This document shows, piece after piece, positions 37,464 to 46,112 of a stretch of 64,000 nt of DNA (positions are counted from its first letter, which is position 1; each line of letters starts with the position of its first letter). The stretch spans positions 620,001-684,000 of the forward strand of contig NZ_PYOO01000001.1 of assembly GCF_003026395.1 (NCBI RefSeq), read 5' to 3'. Position numbers and translations under genes: made by a program. Source of the stretch: Photobacterium iliopiscarium (GTDB taxonomy: Bacteria > Pseudomonadota > Gammaproteobacteria > Enterobacterales > Vibrionaceae). The notes under the pieces are model-generated. The model searched no databases. It was not told where the DNA came from and saw only the letters and a list, made by a program, of their open reading frames with translations.

Positions 37464-37990
37464 TCACTGTAACAATGACTATTAACGGTAATGTTGTCGG
37501 TCCAGTTGAGGTTGATGAATCAGTGAAAATGATTGATTTTCTTCATGAATATCGAGGATTAACTGGTACTAAATTTGGTTGTGGTATTGGTGTTTGTCAC
37601 GCCTGCTCTATCATTGTGGATGATGCCGATGGTGGATCACACACTGAGCGTACTTGTATTAATGGCGTCGGTAATTTTAACGGTAAAAAACTGCGCACAG
37701 TAGAAGGTCACGCTAAACGTAATTTAATGGGACAAATCACCGCATTAAGCCCAGTACAGCAAACATTTGTCGATCATTTTTCTTTCCAATGTGGTTGGTG
37801 TACTTCTGGTTTTGTTAATGAATCAACCGTGTTAGTTGAGCAATTAGCCAAACAACCTGTCGATAAAGATCAGGTTGAGAATGTGATTGAAAACGCATTG
37901 AAAAAACATATCTGTCGTTGTTCTGGTTACCGTAAATACTATGTTGGTTTGCGAGATTTAGTACTGTCACAGCCGGGGTTAGTCAAATGA
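37460..37990 (+). CDS. 2Fe-2S subunit of the molybdenum hydroxylase
   Basis: A 176-residue electron-transfer subunit with two [2Fe-2S] clusters: Cys41, 46, 49 and 66 form the ferredoxin-type site, and Cys111, 114, 152 and 154 the second, alpha-helical site. It resembles IorA/CoxS. It has no signal peptide, so it probably folds with the large subunit and leaves the cell on that subunit's Tat signal. It overlaps both neighbours by four bases. Confidence 0.94.
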   Translation: MITVTMTINGNVVGPVEVDESVKMIDFLHEYRGLTGTKFGCGIGVCHACSIIVDDADGGSHTERTCINGVGNFNGKKLRTVEGHAKRNLMGQITALSPVQQTFVDHFSFQCGWCTSGFVNESTVLVEQLAKQPVDKDQVENVIENALKKHICRCSGYRKYYVGLRDLVLSQPGLVK

Positions 37991-39258
37991 AACCGAGTTT
38001 AAAAATCAGTGTCGTTTGTGGTTTGTTATTAAGTAGCGGTGCGGTGTATGCAGAGGCATCATCAACGGATACACAAGCGCCATTATCTGAAAATATGGCA
38101 CAATTGATCGCACAAGGTAAATATTTAGCGGCTGCGGGTGATTGCAGTGGTTGTCATACTATTGAAAGCGGTCAGGCGTATGGCGGCGGGCGTGCATTTG
38201 ATACGCCGTTTGGTACTTTATATTCAACCAATATTAGTAGTGATAAACAGCACGGTATTGGTAATTATAGTTATCAGCAATTTGTTGATGCGGTACGTAA
38301 TGGTGTTGCGCCTAAAGGTAATTTATATCCGGCAATGCCTTATACGTCATATCACCGTATTAACGATCACGATATGCACGCGTTGTATGCGTATTTCATG
38401 CAAACCAAACCTGCGACTCAACCGAATAGAGAAAATGGGATTGGTTTCCCTTTCAATATTCGAATGGGATTAAAAGTATGGAATCTTGTCGCGTTTGATA
38501 AACCGACCTTTACGCCTACTGCGGATAAAACGCCATTATGGAATCGTGGTAAATATCTAGTGCAAGGGTTAGGTCACTGTGGTGAGTGTCATACTCCACG
38601 TAATTTTATGATGGCAACGGAACAAGATCATCCACTTGAAGGTGCGGTGGTTAATTATCTTAATGCGCCTAATATTACGTCAAAAAATCTGACTCAAGAA
38701 CATTGGACATTTAGTAATTTAGCGCAATTCTTAAAAACAGGCCAATCGCCTAAAGGTACTGCGTTTAATGATATGTTCATCGTTGAGAAACATAGTTTAA
38801 CTCAACTTAATGATCATGATATTACTGCGATAACCAGTTATTTATTGAATCAAGCACAACCATCACAATCAGCGGTATCACAACCGAAGTTAACGTCACT
38901 TGTTGCATCACAATTTGATACCAAACTACCAGGATACCGTATCTATATGGATAAGTGCTCTGGCTGTCATGGTCAGAATGGACAAGGAACACCAAACGTA
39001 GCTCCTGCGTTACAAAATAATGCGACCATTGAAAACAGCAATATTTTTAATACGGTAGCAGTGTTAAATAATGGTATTGAGCGCCAAAGTTATAGCCAAG
39101 AGCAAACATATTATGCAATGCCGGGTTATAAGAACAGTTTGAATAATCAACAAATGGCTGATTTGATAACTTACTTACATAAGCGTTTTACTACACAGAT
39201 GACAACCACAACGGCGAAGCAAGTGGCTGACATTAAAAAGCAATTAGCGACTAATTGA
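37987..39258 (+). CDS. Triheme cytochrome c subunit of the molybdenum hydroxylase
   Basis: A 423-residue cytochrome c with a signal peptide (about residues 1-22) and three heme sites, CSGCH at 53, CGECH at 198 and CSGCH at 324. This three-domain form is like the cytochrome subunit of alcohol dehydrogenases and periplasmic aldehyde dehydrogenases. It should carry electrons from the 2Fe-2S subunit to quinone or terminal oxidases, replacing the FAD/NAD unit of cytosolic enzymes. Confidence 0.92.
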   Translation: MKPSLKISVVCGLLLSSGAVYAEASSTDTQAPLSENMAQLIAQGKYLAAAGDCSGCHTIESGQAYGGGRAFDTPFGTLYSTNISSDKQHGIGNYSYQQFVDAVRNGVAPKGNLYPAMPYTSYHRINDHDMHALYAYFMQTKPATQPNRENGIGFPFNIRMGLKVWNLVAFDKPTFTPTADKTPLWNRGKYLVQGLGHCGECHTPRNFMMATEQDHPLEGAVVNYLNAPNITSKNLTQEHWTFSNLAQFLKTGQSPKGTAFNDMFIVEKHSLTQLNDHDITAITSYLLNQAQPSQSAVSQPKLTSLVASQFDTKLPGYRIYMDKCSGCHGQNGQGTPNVAPALQNNATIENSNIFNTVAVLNNGIERQSYSQEQTYYAMPGYKNSLNNQQMADLITYLHKRFTTQMTTTTAKQVADIKKQLATN

Positions 39259-39266
39259 TCATGCGA

Positions 39267-39290
39267 TTAGCCTGCATTAGTGCAGGCTAA
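39267..39290 (+). terminator. Hairpin after the cytochrome c gene
   Basis: TTAGCCTGCA (39267-39276) and TGCAGGCTAA (39281-39290) form a perfect 10-bp stem with a 4-nt loop but only CTTTGG after it. It may reduce expression of the downstream maturation genes. Confidence 0.55.
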
Positions 39291-39332
39291 CTTTGGTACT
39301 GTTGTTATAGTAAACAAAGTGATAGACGACTT

Positions 39333-40313
39333 ATGAATGCCTTAGATAAACACGTATTATTAGATTGTCAGACATGGCTACAACAAGGGAAACCGGTGTG
39401 GTTATGTACTATTTTATCCACTTATGGGTCGGCTCCTCGTCCTGTTGGCGCTTTATTTGCAACTGATGGTCATATTCGCTCGGGGTCGGTATCTGGCGGA
39501 TGTATTGAAGATGCTTTTATGAAGTTAATTCAACAACATGGTCTTGATAAACCATTACAAGTGTTTGATTATGGTACTCACTTAGCCGCGAATGGTAGCC
39601 AATATGAACTGCCATGTGGTGGTCATATCTCTTTATTAATCGAACATTTATACCCTGATGATTGTTATTTGGTTGACGACTGGTTAATGGCTGCGGAACA
39701 AACGTCTACCTTTATTCGTACTGTCAATATTGAGACAGAACAACGCAGTATTGTGATGGGTACAGAGACTACGGCATATCCTTCACCTTGGTTAACGGTG
39801 CATTACCAACAACATTGGCAATTATTATTATTGGGTATTAGCCAAGTCAGTGAAGAAGTTGCACGGTTAGCGATCAGAGCTGGATTTACCGTAAGATTGT
39901 GCGACGTTCGTGAAAATTACAGTCAAAGTTGGCGTTGGACAGCGGCAAAGGGGGGCATTGATGTTGAATGGTGCTCTGCGGATGCTTTTGTTGAGCGTTA
40001 CACCAATGCTTATACCGCAGTGTTAGCACTTGCCCATGATCCTCGCGTTGATGACATGGGATTGATGGGGGCATTAGAGTCCAATGCGTTTTATATTGGC
40101 GCATTAGGATCGCATGCGAACAGTGATCGTCGTCGTGAACGATTAATGCGAATTGGTGAATATACTCAGGCTGAATTAGCACGATTGCATGCGCCAATTG
40201 GCATTGCCATTGGAAGTAAAACCCCATTTGAAATAGCCATTGCTGTGATCGCAGAAGTTATCGCAGTAAAAAATGGGGTTAATTGTGATTCATGGCATTA
40301 TCACCATGGTTGA
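39333..40313 (+). CDS. XdhC/CoxI-family molybdenum-enzyme maturation factor
   Basis: A 326-residue protein of the XdhC family that binds the molybdenum cofactor and helps its sulfuration and insertion. The N-terminal domain has TILSTYGSAPRPVGA and GSVSGGCIEDA; the C-terminal Rossmann domain has LLLGISQVSEEVARLA, LAHDPRVDD, YIGALGSHANSDRRRERL and AIGSKTPFEIAIAVIAEV. Its place after the three structural genes identifies them as its clients. Confidence 0.93.
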   Translation: MNALDKHVLLDCQTWLQQGKPVWLCTILSTYGSAPRPVGALFATDGHIRSGSVSGGCIEDAFMKLIQQHGLDKPLQVFDYGTHLAANGSQYELPCGGHISLLIEHLYPDDCYLVDDWLMAAEQTSTFIRTVNIETEQRSIVMGTETTAYPSPWLTVHYQQHWQLLLLGISQVSEEVARLAIRAGFTVRLCDVRENYSQSWRWTAAKGGIDVEWCSADAFVERYTNAYTAVLALAHDPRVDDMGLMGALESNAFYIGALGSHANSDRRRERLMRIGEYTQAELARLHAPIGIAIGSKTPFEIAIAVIAEVIAVKNGVNCDSWHYHHG

Positions 40314-40875
40314 TTGTGTGATACCGGCTGCGGGGCTGTCATCACGAATGGGGGCATGGAAACCTATGCTACCTTATCGTGACAGTACACTACTCGATAT
40401 TGCTATTGAACACGCCTTGGTCTTTTGTTCAAGAGTGATCGTGGTGGCGGGTTATCGCGCCGATGAACTGGTACAGCGATATCAACATCAGCCACATATT
40501 CTGGTGGTGGTGAATCCTGACTATCAACAAGGCATGTTAAGCTCGATTCAAAAGGGTATTGCAGCCGTCACTAGTTCACGGTTTTTTATTACTCATGCCG
40601 ATATGCCGTGTATCGATCCGCAGGTATTTACGCTGTTATCGCAAATGCGTCATGGGCGAGTGGTCTTTCCTGGTAATAAGCAACAAACAGGGCATCCCGT
40701 TTTAATTGATGCTGCGTTAATTCCTCGAATTTTAGCCTTACCTATCATGGCAAAAATGAAGCAAGTACTGCAAACAGGTGAAGAGCAATATTTACAGTTA
40801 GATGCCACGAGTGGTATTTATCATGATATTGATACACCTGAAAAATATCAGCAATTACTTCGGACATGCAAATAA
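40306..40875 (+). CDS. mocA: MocA-type molybdenum cofactor cytidylyltransferase
   Basis: A 189-residue nucleotidyltransferase of the MobA/MocA fold. PAAGLSSRMGAWKPMLPY is the nucleotide-binding start, VNPDYQQGMLSSIQKG and THADMPCIDP follow. MocA converts the cofactor to the cytosine-dinucleotide form found in most enzymes of this family. The start ATG 40306 is chosen by the protein start (MVDCVIPAAG) and overlaps xdhC by eight bases; the ribosome site is weak. Confidence 0.88.
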   Translation: MVDCVIPAAGLSSRMGAWKPMLPYRDSTLLDIAIEHALVFCSRVIVVAGYRADELVQRYQHQPHILVVVNPDYQQGMLSSIQKGIAAVTSSRFFITHADMPCIDPQVFTLLSQMRHGRVVFPGNKQQTGHPVLIDAALIPRILALPIMAKMKQVLQTGEEQYLQLDATSGIYHDIDTPEKYQQLLRTCK

Positions 40876-40901
40876 ACAACAAGTTATAAAATAAACACCA
40901 T

Positions 40902-40933
40902 AAAAAAGAGAAGCCAAATACTTCTCTTTTTTT
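40902..40933. terminator. Bidirectional terminator after mocA
   Basis: AAAAAAGAGAAG (40902-40913) pairs with CTTCTCTTTTTT (40921-40932), between two convergent genes. Confidence 0.88.
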
Positions 40934-40975
40934 GTGGGTTATTTTTTGATCTTTAATGATATTGGTAACGCTGAT

Positions 40976-42028
40976 TTAACTGGTCATGCCCCATTTTAAA
41001 TCATCATCAAGCTCTTCAATCGCATCATAAAGATAAGATTCAACTTGTTCTTCTACTAAGCCATCTGGCTCTTCAAAGAACGCGATATGGAAAATAGCAT
41101 CACCTTCATTGACTAGTGGTAAGGTTTGCTGACCAATAACAATGCCACCTTGTGGTGCAATCACCGTTACTTGATTGCTGCCTGCCGGATCGCTGATAGT
41201 CGCAATGATTTGGTTTTTATCTACTTTTTCACCTAGTGCAACATGTGATCGTAGTAAGCCATCAGAATCAGCACGTACCCAACGTGTTGCTTTTGGCACC
41301 ATAGGCTCAATCACTTTTTTACTGCGATGAGTACGTAGCATTTCTAGGTGCTGCATGACCTTTAATACCCCTTGTACGCCAGAACCAATGGCATGAGCGT
41401 CTAAGCGGAGTGCTTCTCCTGCTTCAAAGGTAATGACTGGTATATCAAAATCTTCTGCTGCGGCACGCAGTGAACCTTCACGTAAACTCGCGTCAATCAT
41501 AACCGGAGAGCCAAACGCCATTGCCATCGCTTTTGCTTGTGGGTTAGATAGATTAGCGCGAATTTGTGGCAAGTTAGTACGATAAATAGCGGCAGTGTGT
41601 AAATCAACAACATGCGTTGCACGGCGTACAACGTGATTAAAATATTGATATGCCATACGACCAGCAATAGAACCGCGTTCAGCTCCCGGGAAACAACGGT
41701 TTAAATCACGACGATCAGGTAAATAACGGGATTTATGTATAAAACCAAAAACATTAACCACAGGCACCGCAATAATCGTACCGTGAAGTTTAGATAAGTC
41801 TATTTTTTCAATAACTTGACGAATAACTTCAATGCCATTGAGCTCATCACCATGAATGGCTGCATTGATCAGTAATACTGGGCCTGGGTGTTTTCCATGT
41901 AGAATATCAACCGATACTGATAAAGGAGAATGCGTATAGAGGCGAGCAATTTCGAGTTCGCAGTTAGCATGGTTTCCCGGTTCAACCATTAGATTTGAAA
42001 ACTCAAACGGGATATTTTTTGTGACCAT
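40976..42028 (-). CDS. Succinylglutamate desuccinylase/aspartoacylase-family protein
   Basis: A 350-residue zinc hydrolase of the AstE/AspA branch of M14. INAAIHGDELNGIEV carries the zinc His and Glu, RDLNRCFPG the substrate Arg and VVDLHTAA the other His. A biotinyl-lipoyl-like C-terminal segment (SDGLLRSHVALGEKVDKNQ) is present, as in many members. Relatives often sit next to RimK ATP-grasp genes, but none is here. It probably deacylates an N-acyl amino acid; the substrate is unknown. Confidence 0.88.
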   Translation of the reverse strand: MVTKNIPFEFSNLMVEPGNHANCELEIARLYTHSPLSVSVDILHGKHPGPVLLINAAIHGDELNGIEVIRQVIEKIDLSKLHGTIIAVPVVNVFGFIHKSRYLPDRRDLNRCFPGAERGSIAGRMAYQYFNHVVRRATHVVDLHTAAIYRTNLPQIRANLSNPQAKAMAMAFGSPVMIDASLREGSLRAAAEDFDIPVITFEAGEALRLDAHAIGSGVQGVLKVMQHLEMLRTHRSKKVIEPMVPKATRWVRADSDGLLRSHVALGEKVDKNQIIATISDPAGSNQVTVIAPQGGIVIGQQTLPLVNEGDAIFHIAFFEEPDGLVEEQVESYLYDAIEELDDDLKWGMTS

Positions 42029-42228
42029 AGATACGTCCTGTATATAGGCTATTAGAATATTACTGTTGATAAATATTGTTGCGTTGATAACCGCGTTATA
42101 ACATCTTGAGAATAATCATAAAGTCTATTTTAATATAGGAACAAGATCACGTTTAATAGGATTTACTGTCGCTGTAATATGTCTAGATGTGTCAGATATG
42201 AGTAAAAAGCGTTGTGTTGATGCCTAAA

Positions 42229-42264
42229 AAAAGGCATTGCCGTAAGTCTGCAATGCCTTTTATA
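42229..42264 (-). terminator. Terminator after the M23 endopeptidase gene
   Basis: AAAAGGCATTGC (42229-42240) pairs with GCAATGCCTTTT (42250-42261). On the minus strand the stem is followed by a T run, immediately after the M23 stop codon. Confidence 0.85.
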
Positions 42265-42270
42265 GGGTAA

Positions 42271-43602
42271 TTACGAATCTTTTGGGTCGTTGCTAGCGAC
42301 TTGAATCTCACTCTCTTTAGGCGGTAATGGTTGCTGCATTAAGCGGTTGTATTGCACCACATCAAGTTCAAAGGCTTTCTTTTGTTGATGTGAAACCGAT
42401 GCTGCTAATGGAATCTTCGCTGTTAATGGATTAACAGGTTTGCCACGAACCAACAATTCATAATGAATATGGGGGCCGGTAACGCGTCCAGTACTGCCAG
42501 ATAATGCGATTTTTTGACCCCGTTTTACGCGTTGACCAACTTTGACCAAGATACGGCTATTATGCAAATAACGGGTACTGTAATTAGCACTGTGTTTGAT
42601 CACCACGTAACGACCAGCATAAGGGTGATTGGTTACACGAGTAACTACACCATCACTGGTTGCTAATACTGGTGTTCCTGTTGGTGCGGCAAAATCGACC
42701 CCGTTATGAGGCTGAATTCGACCTGTAACTGGGTGACGGCGATAAGGATTAAACGGTGAACTAATACGAAACCGCTTTGTTGTTGGGTAACGCAAAAACG
42801 CGCGCTGTAAGCTTTCACCATTTTGATCATAGAAATTACCGTCACTGCTTAAATAAGCGGAATATTGGTGTTTCTTGGTGTAAATACGAATCGCTTGAAG
42901 TTCTGTATCACCACTTGCCTGATCATTGACATATTTAGCTTTACTGACTATTTCAAAGCGGTCGCCTGCTTTTACATCTTGTGTAAAATTCAGCTTATCT
43001 TTAAAGATGGCAAGAATTTCATTTATTTCACTGTGGCTTAGACCTGCTTTTTTAGCTGAAGTGCTAAAACTGCCATGAATATTACCGTTAATGACTTTTT
43101 CTCGCCACACACCCGGTAAGGTTACTTCTTTAACATCAAAGTCGTTATTTTTATCTCGCGTATAGTCAATCGTATGCGCCACGTTAAATTGCAGTTGGAC
43201 TTTATTTAATCGATGGTTACTGTCGGCTACCCAAAATCGTAAAATATCATTTGGGCGTAAATTATCAATTTGTAAGCTATTGAGATCTGCCGCCATAATG
43301 TCTTTTACATCAGCTTGTGGCAGATTTAAACGAGAGAAAATTTCACTCAGTGTATCCCCCTGTTTTACTTCATATTCATACGTAGGTGGCAGTATGATGT
43401 TTTTTATTACAGCGGCTGGTGTAAGGGTGTTTAGTACAACTTTGGGTGTAGTAATTAAAGGCAGTTGTACTTCTTTATGATGTGCTGATGATGTGGTGTT
43501 AATTGATAATACGGCAGCGGTGGTGATAATTGAGAGCCCAAGAAGGCCAATTAGGCGATAGTTTACAAAATTGGTTAGTACTGTCGTTTTCAACGTAAAC
43601 AT
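42271..43602 (-). CDS. M23 peptidoglycan endopeptidase with LysM/OapA-like domain (MepM type)
   Basis: A 443-residue cell-wall hydrolase. An N-terminal membrane anchor or signal (about residues 15-35, IGLLGLSIITTAAVL) is followed by a LysM-like segment (YEVKQGDTLSEIFSRL) and the M23 domain with HNGVDFAAPTGTPV, GRYVVIKHS and HIHYEL, which hold the zinc ligands. It resembles MepM (YebA), which cuts cross-links during wall growth. I chose ATG 43602; the longer frame would start at a TTG at 43671. Confidence 0.91.
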   Translation of the reverse strand: MFTLKTTVLTNFVNYRLIGLLGLSIITTAAVLSINTTSSAHHKEVQLPLITTPKVVLNTLTPAAVIKNIILPPTYEYEVKQGDTLSEIFSRLNLPQADVKDIMAADLNSLQIDNLRPNDILRFWVADSNHRLNKVQLQFNVAHTIDYTRDKNNDFDVKEVTLPGVWREKVINGNIHGSFSTSAKKAGLSHSEINEILAIFKDKLNFTQDVKAGDRFEIVSKAKYVNDQASGDTELQAIRIYTKKHQYSAYLSSDGNFYDQNGESLQRAFLRYPTTKRFRISSPFNPYRRHPVTGRIQPHNGVDFAAPTGTPVLATSDGVVTRVTNHPYAGRYVVIKHSANYSTRYLHNSRILVKVGQRVKRGQKIALSGSTGRVTGPHIHYELLVRGKPVNPLTAKIPLAASVSHQQKKAFELDVVQYNRLMQQPLPPKESEIQVASNDPKDS

Positions 43603-43809
43603 AATGCTCGTCAGTTCTTTTATTTTTAATGAGTGCGTCTGCACTTGGTTTATTTGGCGAATAGGTATCAAAACATAGCGTTTCTGAACCTTAAATGAAT
43701 TAATACGGTAGGCGCTATTTTTTACTTAATTTATCACTAATTACAGCTAGAAAGCATATAAATAATGATTATAAGGTATTTTACGTCTCAATAATGTAGA
43801 AATGACAAT

Positions 43810-43847
43810 TTCGTCCAGCCAGTTGATGCAATTTTAAGCTGGACGAA
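43810..43847 (-). terminator. Inverted repeat between the small secreted protein and M23 genes
   Basis: TTCGTCCAGC (43810-43819) pairs with GCTGGACGAA (43838-43847) around an 18-nt loop, without a U run. It could be a weak terminator after the small gene. Confidence 0.35.
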
Positions 43848-43899
43848 TGTAACTTTCAGCGGAAAAGATAATGTTTGATTATCTTCGTGATGGTGTGCA

Positions 43900-44190
43900 C
43901 TAACTGCGGCTTTGGTAAACGCTGGTGTGTTTTTTCTTAGGGAGAAGTGTGACTTCTCGCTGTTCTAAATGTGGATCTTTGTGAGAATTGATCTGTAAAT
44001 AGTTATTTATATTCATTGCACGTACAACATCGGCTTGAATTTTTTCTGTTGCTGTTAGTTGATGAGTATGATCGATATATTCAATCATATGCTGAGTAGC
44101 CAACGGATTCGGTCTGGGTGGTATTGATGCTAATGCCGATAATGAATGCAGTGACAGCGACAAAGCTAAGGTTATTATTAATCGTTTCAT
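43900..44190 (-). CDS. Small secreted protein of unknown function
   Basis: A 96-residue protein with a clear signal peptide (MKRLIITLALSLSLHSLSALA, about 21 residues, cleaved after ALA). The mature part is short and polar, with a basic tail (PKKKHTSVYQSRS). I recognise no family. ATG 44190 has GAGG five bases upstream; an in-frame ATG at 44220 would put ten residues before the signal and is less likely. Confidence 0.65.
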   Translation of the reverse strand: MKRLIITLALSLSLHSLSALASIPPRPNPLATQHMIEYIDHTHQLTATEKIQADVVRAMNINNYLQINSHKDPHLEQREVTLLPKKKHTSVYQSRS

Positions 44191-44346
44191 GAAAAACCTC
44201 ATGTTATTCAGTGAGGGCATTTAATCCTACAGCACCTGAATTGAGGGTGAGTTGCTAATTCATATATCATTCATGGTCTCAACATAACGGTTAAGCGTGA
44301 TTTCAGTATAGAATAGTCGTTCTGAGATCATTAAAGTGAAGTTGTT

Positions 44347-44787
44347 ATGACAGATTTAGCGCAAGAAATCAGCTTTATGCAACGGGCATTGGCATTATCA
44401 CATCAAGCATTGCCAGCTTGCCGTCCGAATCCTCCTGTTGGGTGTGTCTTAGTCAAACAGGGGAAAATTGTAAGTGAAGGTTTTACACAACCGCCAGGCT
44501 TTCATCATGCAGAAGCAATGGCATTAGCCAATTATAAATTACCATTAAGTGACGTGACCGCTTATGTGACTTTAGAGCCTTGTTCGTTTGTTGGTCGTAC
44601 ACCATCTTGTGCGCATACTTTAGTTGAAAAGGGGATTAAGCGTGTTGTGGTTGCAACTCTTGATCCTGATCCACGAAATAGTGGTAAAGGTATTGATGTT
44701 TTAAGGCAAGCGGGGATAGAGGTGAGTATTGGTTTGTGTGAGCAAGAAGTTTTTGAATTTATATCACCTTATTTATTGAAAGAATAA
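44347..44787 (+). CDS. Stand-alone RibD-type pyrimidine deaminase
   Basis: A 146-residue cytidine-deaminase-fold protein matching the deaminase half of RibD. HHAEAMAL holds the zinc His and catalytic Glu, and LEPCSFVGRTPSCAHT the two zinc cysteines. The reductase half of RibD is missing, so it is not the normal bifunctional riboflavin enzyme. It may deaminate a riboflavin precursor or another pyrimidine. No riboflavin gene is next to it. Confidence 0.88.
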   Translation: MTDLAQEISFMQRALALSHQALPACRPNPPVGCVLVKQGKIVSEGFTQPPGFHHAEAMALANYKLPLSDVTAYVTLEPCSFVGRTPSCAHTLVEKGIKRVVVATLDPDPRNSGKGIDVLRQAGIEVSIGLCEQEVFEFISPYLLKE

Positions 44788-44827
44788 TATAAAACATAAA
44801 ATAAAATTTTTATTAAAATAAAAAAAC

Positions 44828-44881
44828 AAAAGCCGATTTAAATAGATAATAAATTTATTACCATTATTAAATCGGCTTTTA
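44828..44881. terminator. Terminator after the RibD-type deaminase gene
   Basis: AAAGCCGATTTAA (44829-44841) pairs with TTAAATCGGCTTT (44867-44879) across a 25-nt loop, between convergent genes. Confidence 0.8.
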
Positions 44882-44917
44882 AGTATCACTAATAAAAACG
44901 TAAACTTAAATAATTAA

Positions 44918-45229
44918 TTATTTAGTTGAAGTTTTGTGATGCTCACGAGATGATTCTTTATGATCATGCTCTTTAGTTTTGTGATGACGATGTTCGTCAT
45001 GTTCATGGTGGTCACCATGAGTTTGTTCTGGGTGTTTATGGCCTTTAGGATCGCCACCATGTTGAGTATGTGGATGGCTTTTTTCATGGTCACGTACTTC
45101 ATGGTGGTCACGGTCATGCTTGTGCTCTACTTCTTCACCGTAACGACGTTCCATTTTTTCATGCTCAGCTTCAGCAGTATGTTGGTGACCTTTTTGTGAA
45201 CCTTTATGTTCTTGGCTATTATGACTCAT
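44918..45229 (-). CDS. Histidine-rich hydrophilic protein
   Basis: A 103-residue protein with about 26 histidines, many Glu, Asp and Lys, no Cys and no hydrophobic segment. It starts MSHNSQEHKGSQKG, and AGGA lies eight bases before the ATG. It has no signal peptide. Such composition fits metal binding or storage (nickel, zinc, copper) or an unfolded stress protein, but the sequence cannot decide. I recognise no family. Its own gene, and not the plus-strand shadows over it, has a ribosome site. Confidence 0.65.
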   Translation of the reverse strand: MSHNSQEHKGSQKGHQHTAEAEHEKMERRYGEEVEHKHDRDHHEVRDHEKSHPHTQHGGDPKGHKHPEQTHGDHHEHDEHRHHKTKEHDHKESSREHHKTSTK

Positions 45230-45870
45230 ATCTTAATCCTTCAATAAACAGCGTTAATAATAAGTTGGTGTCTGTCTATGGGATTTAATTTACTCTTATT
45301 TTAAATTTGAACAATATTCTTTTTTATAATCAAACATTTTATTTTTGATAATTGATGAATATTTAAAATAGGTATAAGAAGCAAAAAATGTCATGTAAGA
45401 ATTTAATTAAAGAGGGCGCTGAACTTTTATATTAGTATATAAAAATGAAATCATAGCTATTAATAATAATGATTTATTTAAAGGGAAATGAAGTAATTAT
45501 TTGTTTTTAAAAAGTATTGTTGTTAAGTAATAGTTAGCTATTATGATTAATGGGCTTTAGAGCTAAATATTCTATCCACCCGATGAATGGGGTGACGTAA
45601 ATGTTAAATAATAACCTATAAAATGAGTATAAAAAGTAGCGTCAATTACAGCAGCTAAATGGGCGTAATTATAGTGATAAAGAACGCTAATCTAAATATA
45701 TCCTGCTTAAGAAGTGAATGTAGGGCTGATTTTTGATGGTTTTTATCACGCAGCAAGTAGAATTTTGTCTTTTAATACGGTGAAATTTATTACAGATACC
45801 CGTTGAAATTAGTTTTTTATGGTGGACACCGTTTAAATGAAGAGAAAATGATGATTGTGTATCCCTATCA
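45230..45870. other. Long A/T-rich spacer left of repeat copy 1
   Basis: No gene found; open frames here are short and without ribosome sites. It contains the promoter of the histidine-rich gene on its left. Confidence 0.45.
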
Positions 45871-45989
45871 AAACCAATATATGATCTAATTTAGTGTCTT
45901 TTTGTGTCATCCCTACAATAAATACTAGAGAGAGTGATAGATAATCTATTCTTTTTGAAAGATGCCCACTTAATTAATTGGATTGGTAT
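45871..45989. repeat. 119-bp interspersed repeat, copy 1
   Basis: It starts AAACCAATATATGATCTAAT and ends AATTAATTGGATTGGTAT. The ends are roughly inverted (ACCAAT and ATTGGT). A related 119-bp copy lies at 49536-49654, and about 23 of the first 30 positions agree. The interior is more divergent. It resembles a small inverted-repeat element (MITE-like), but the flanks show no clear target duplication to me. Confidence 0.6.
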
Positions 45990-46034
45990 GAGATCTTATT
46001 ATGAATCTATATGCATCGAATTAAAAAGAGATAA

Positions 46035-46066
46035 AAAAATGGCCTAACATTTGTTAGACCATTTTT
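46035..46066 (-). terminator. Terminator after tkt
   Basis: AAAAATGGCCTAACA (46035-46049) pairs with TGTTAGACCATTTTT (46052-46066) with one mismatch. It lies just downstream of tkt and has a T run on the minus strand. Confidence 0.8.
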
Positions 46067-46112
46067 AGATTTATTATATAAGTGCGATTAATCACACGTT
46101 ATAAATAAGCAC

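Noticed and set aside
44960-45199. Hydrophobic Met/Val/Phe-rich frames opposite the histidine-rich gene
   Set aside because: They are the expected reverse complement of His codons (CAT/CAC gives ATG/GTG), so they are shadows.
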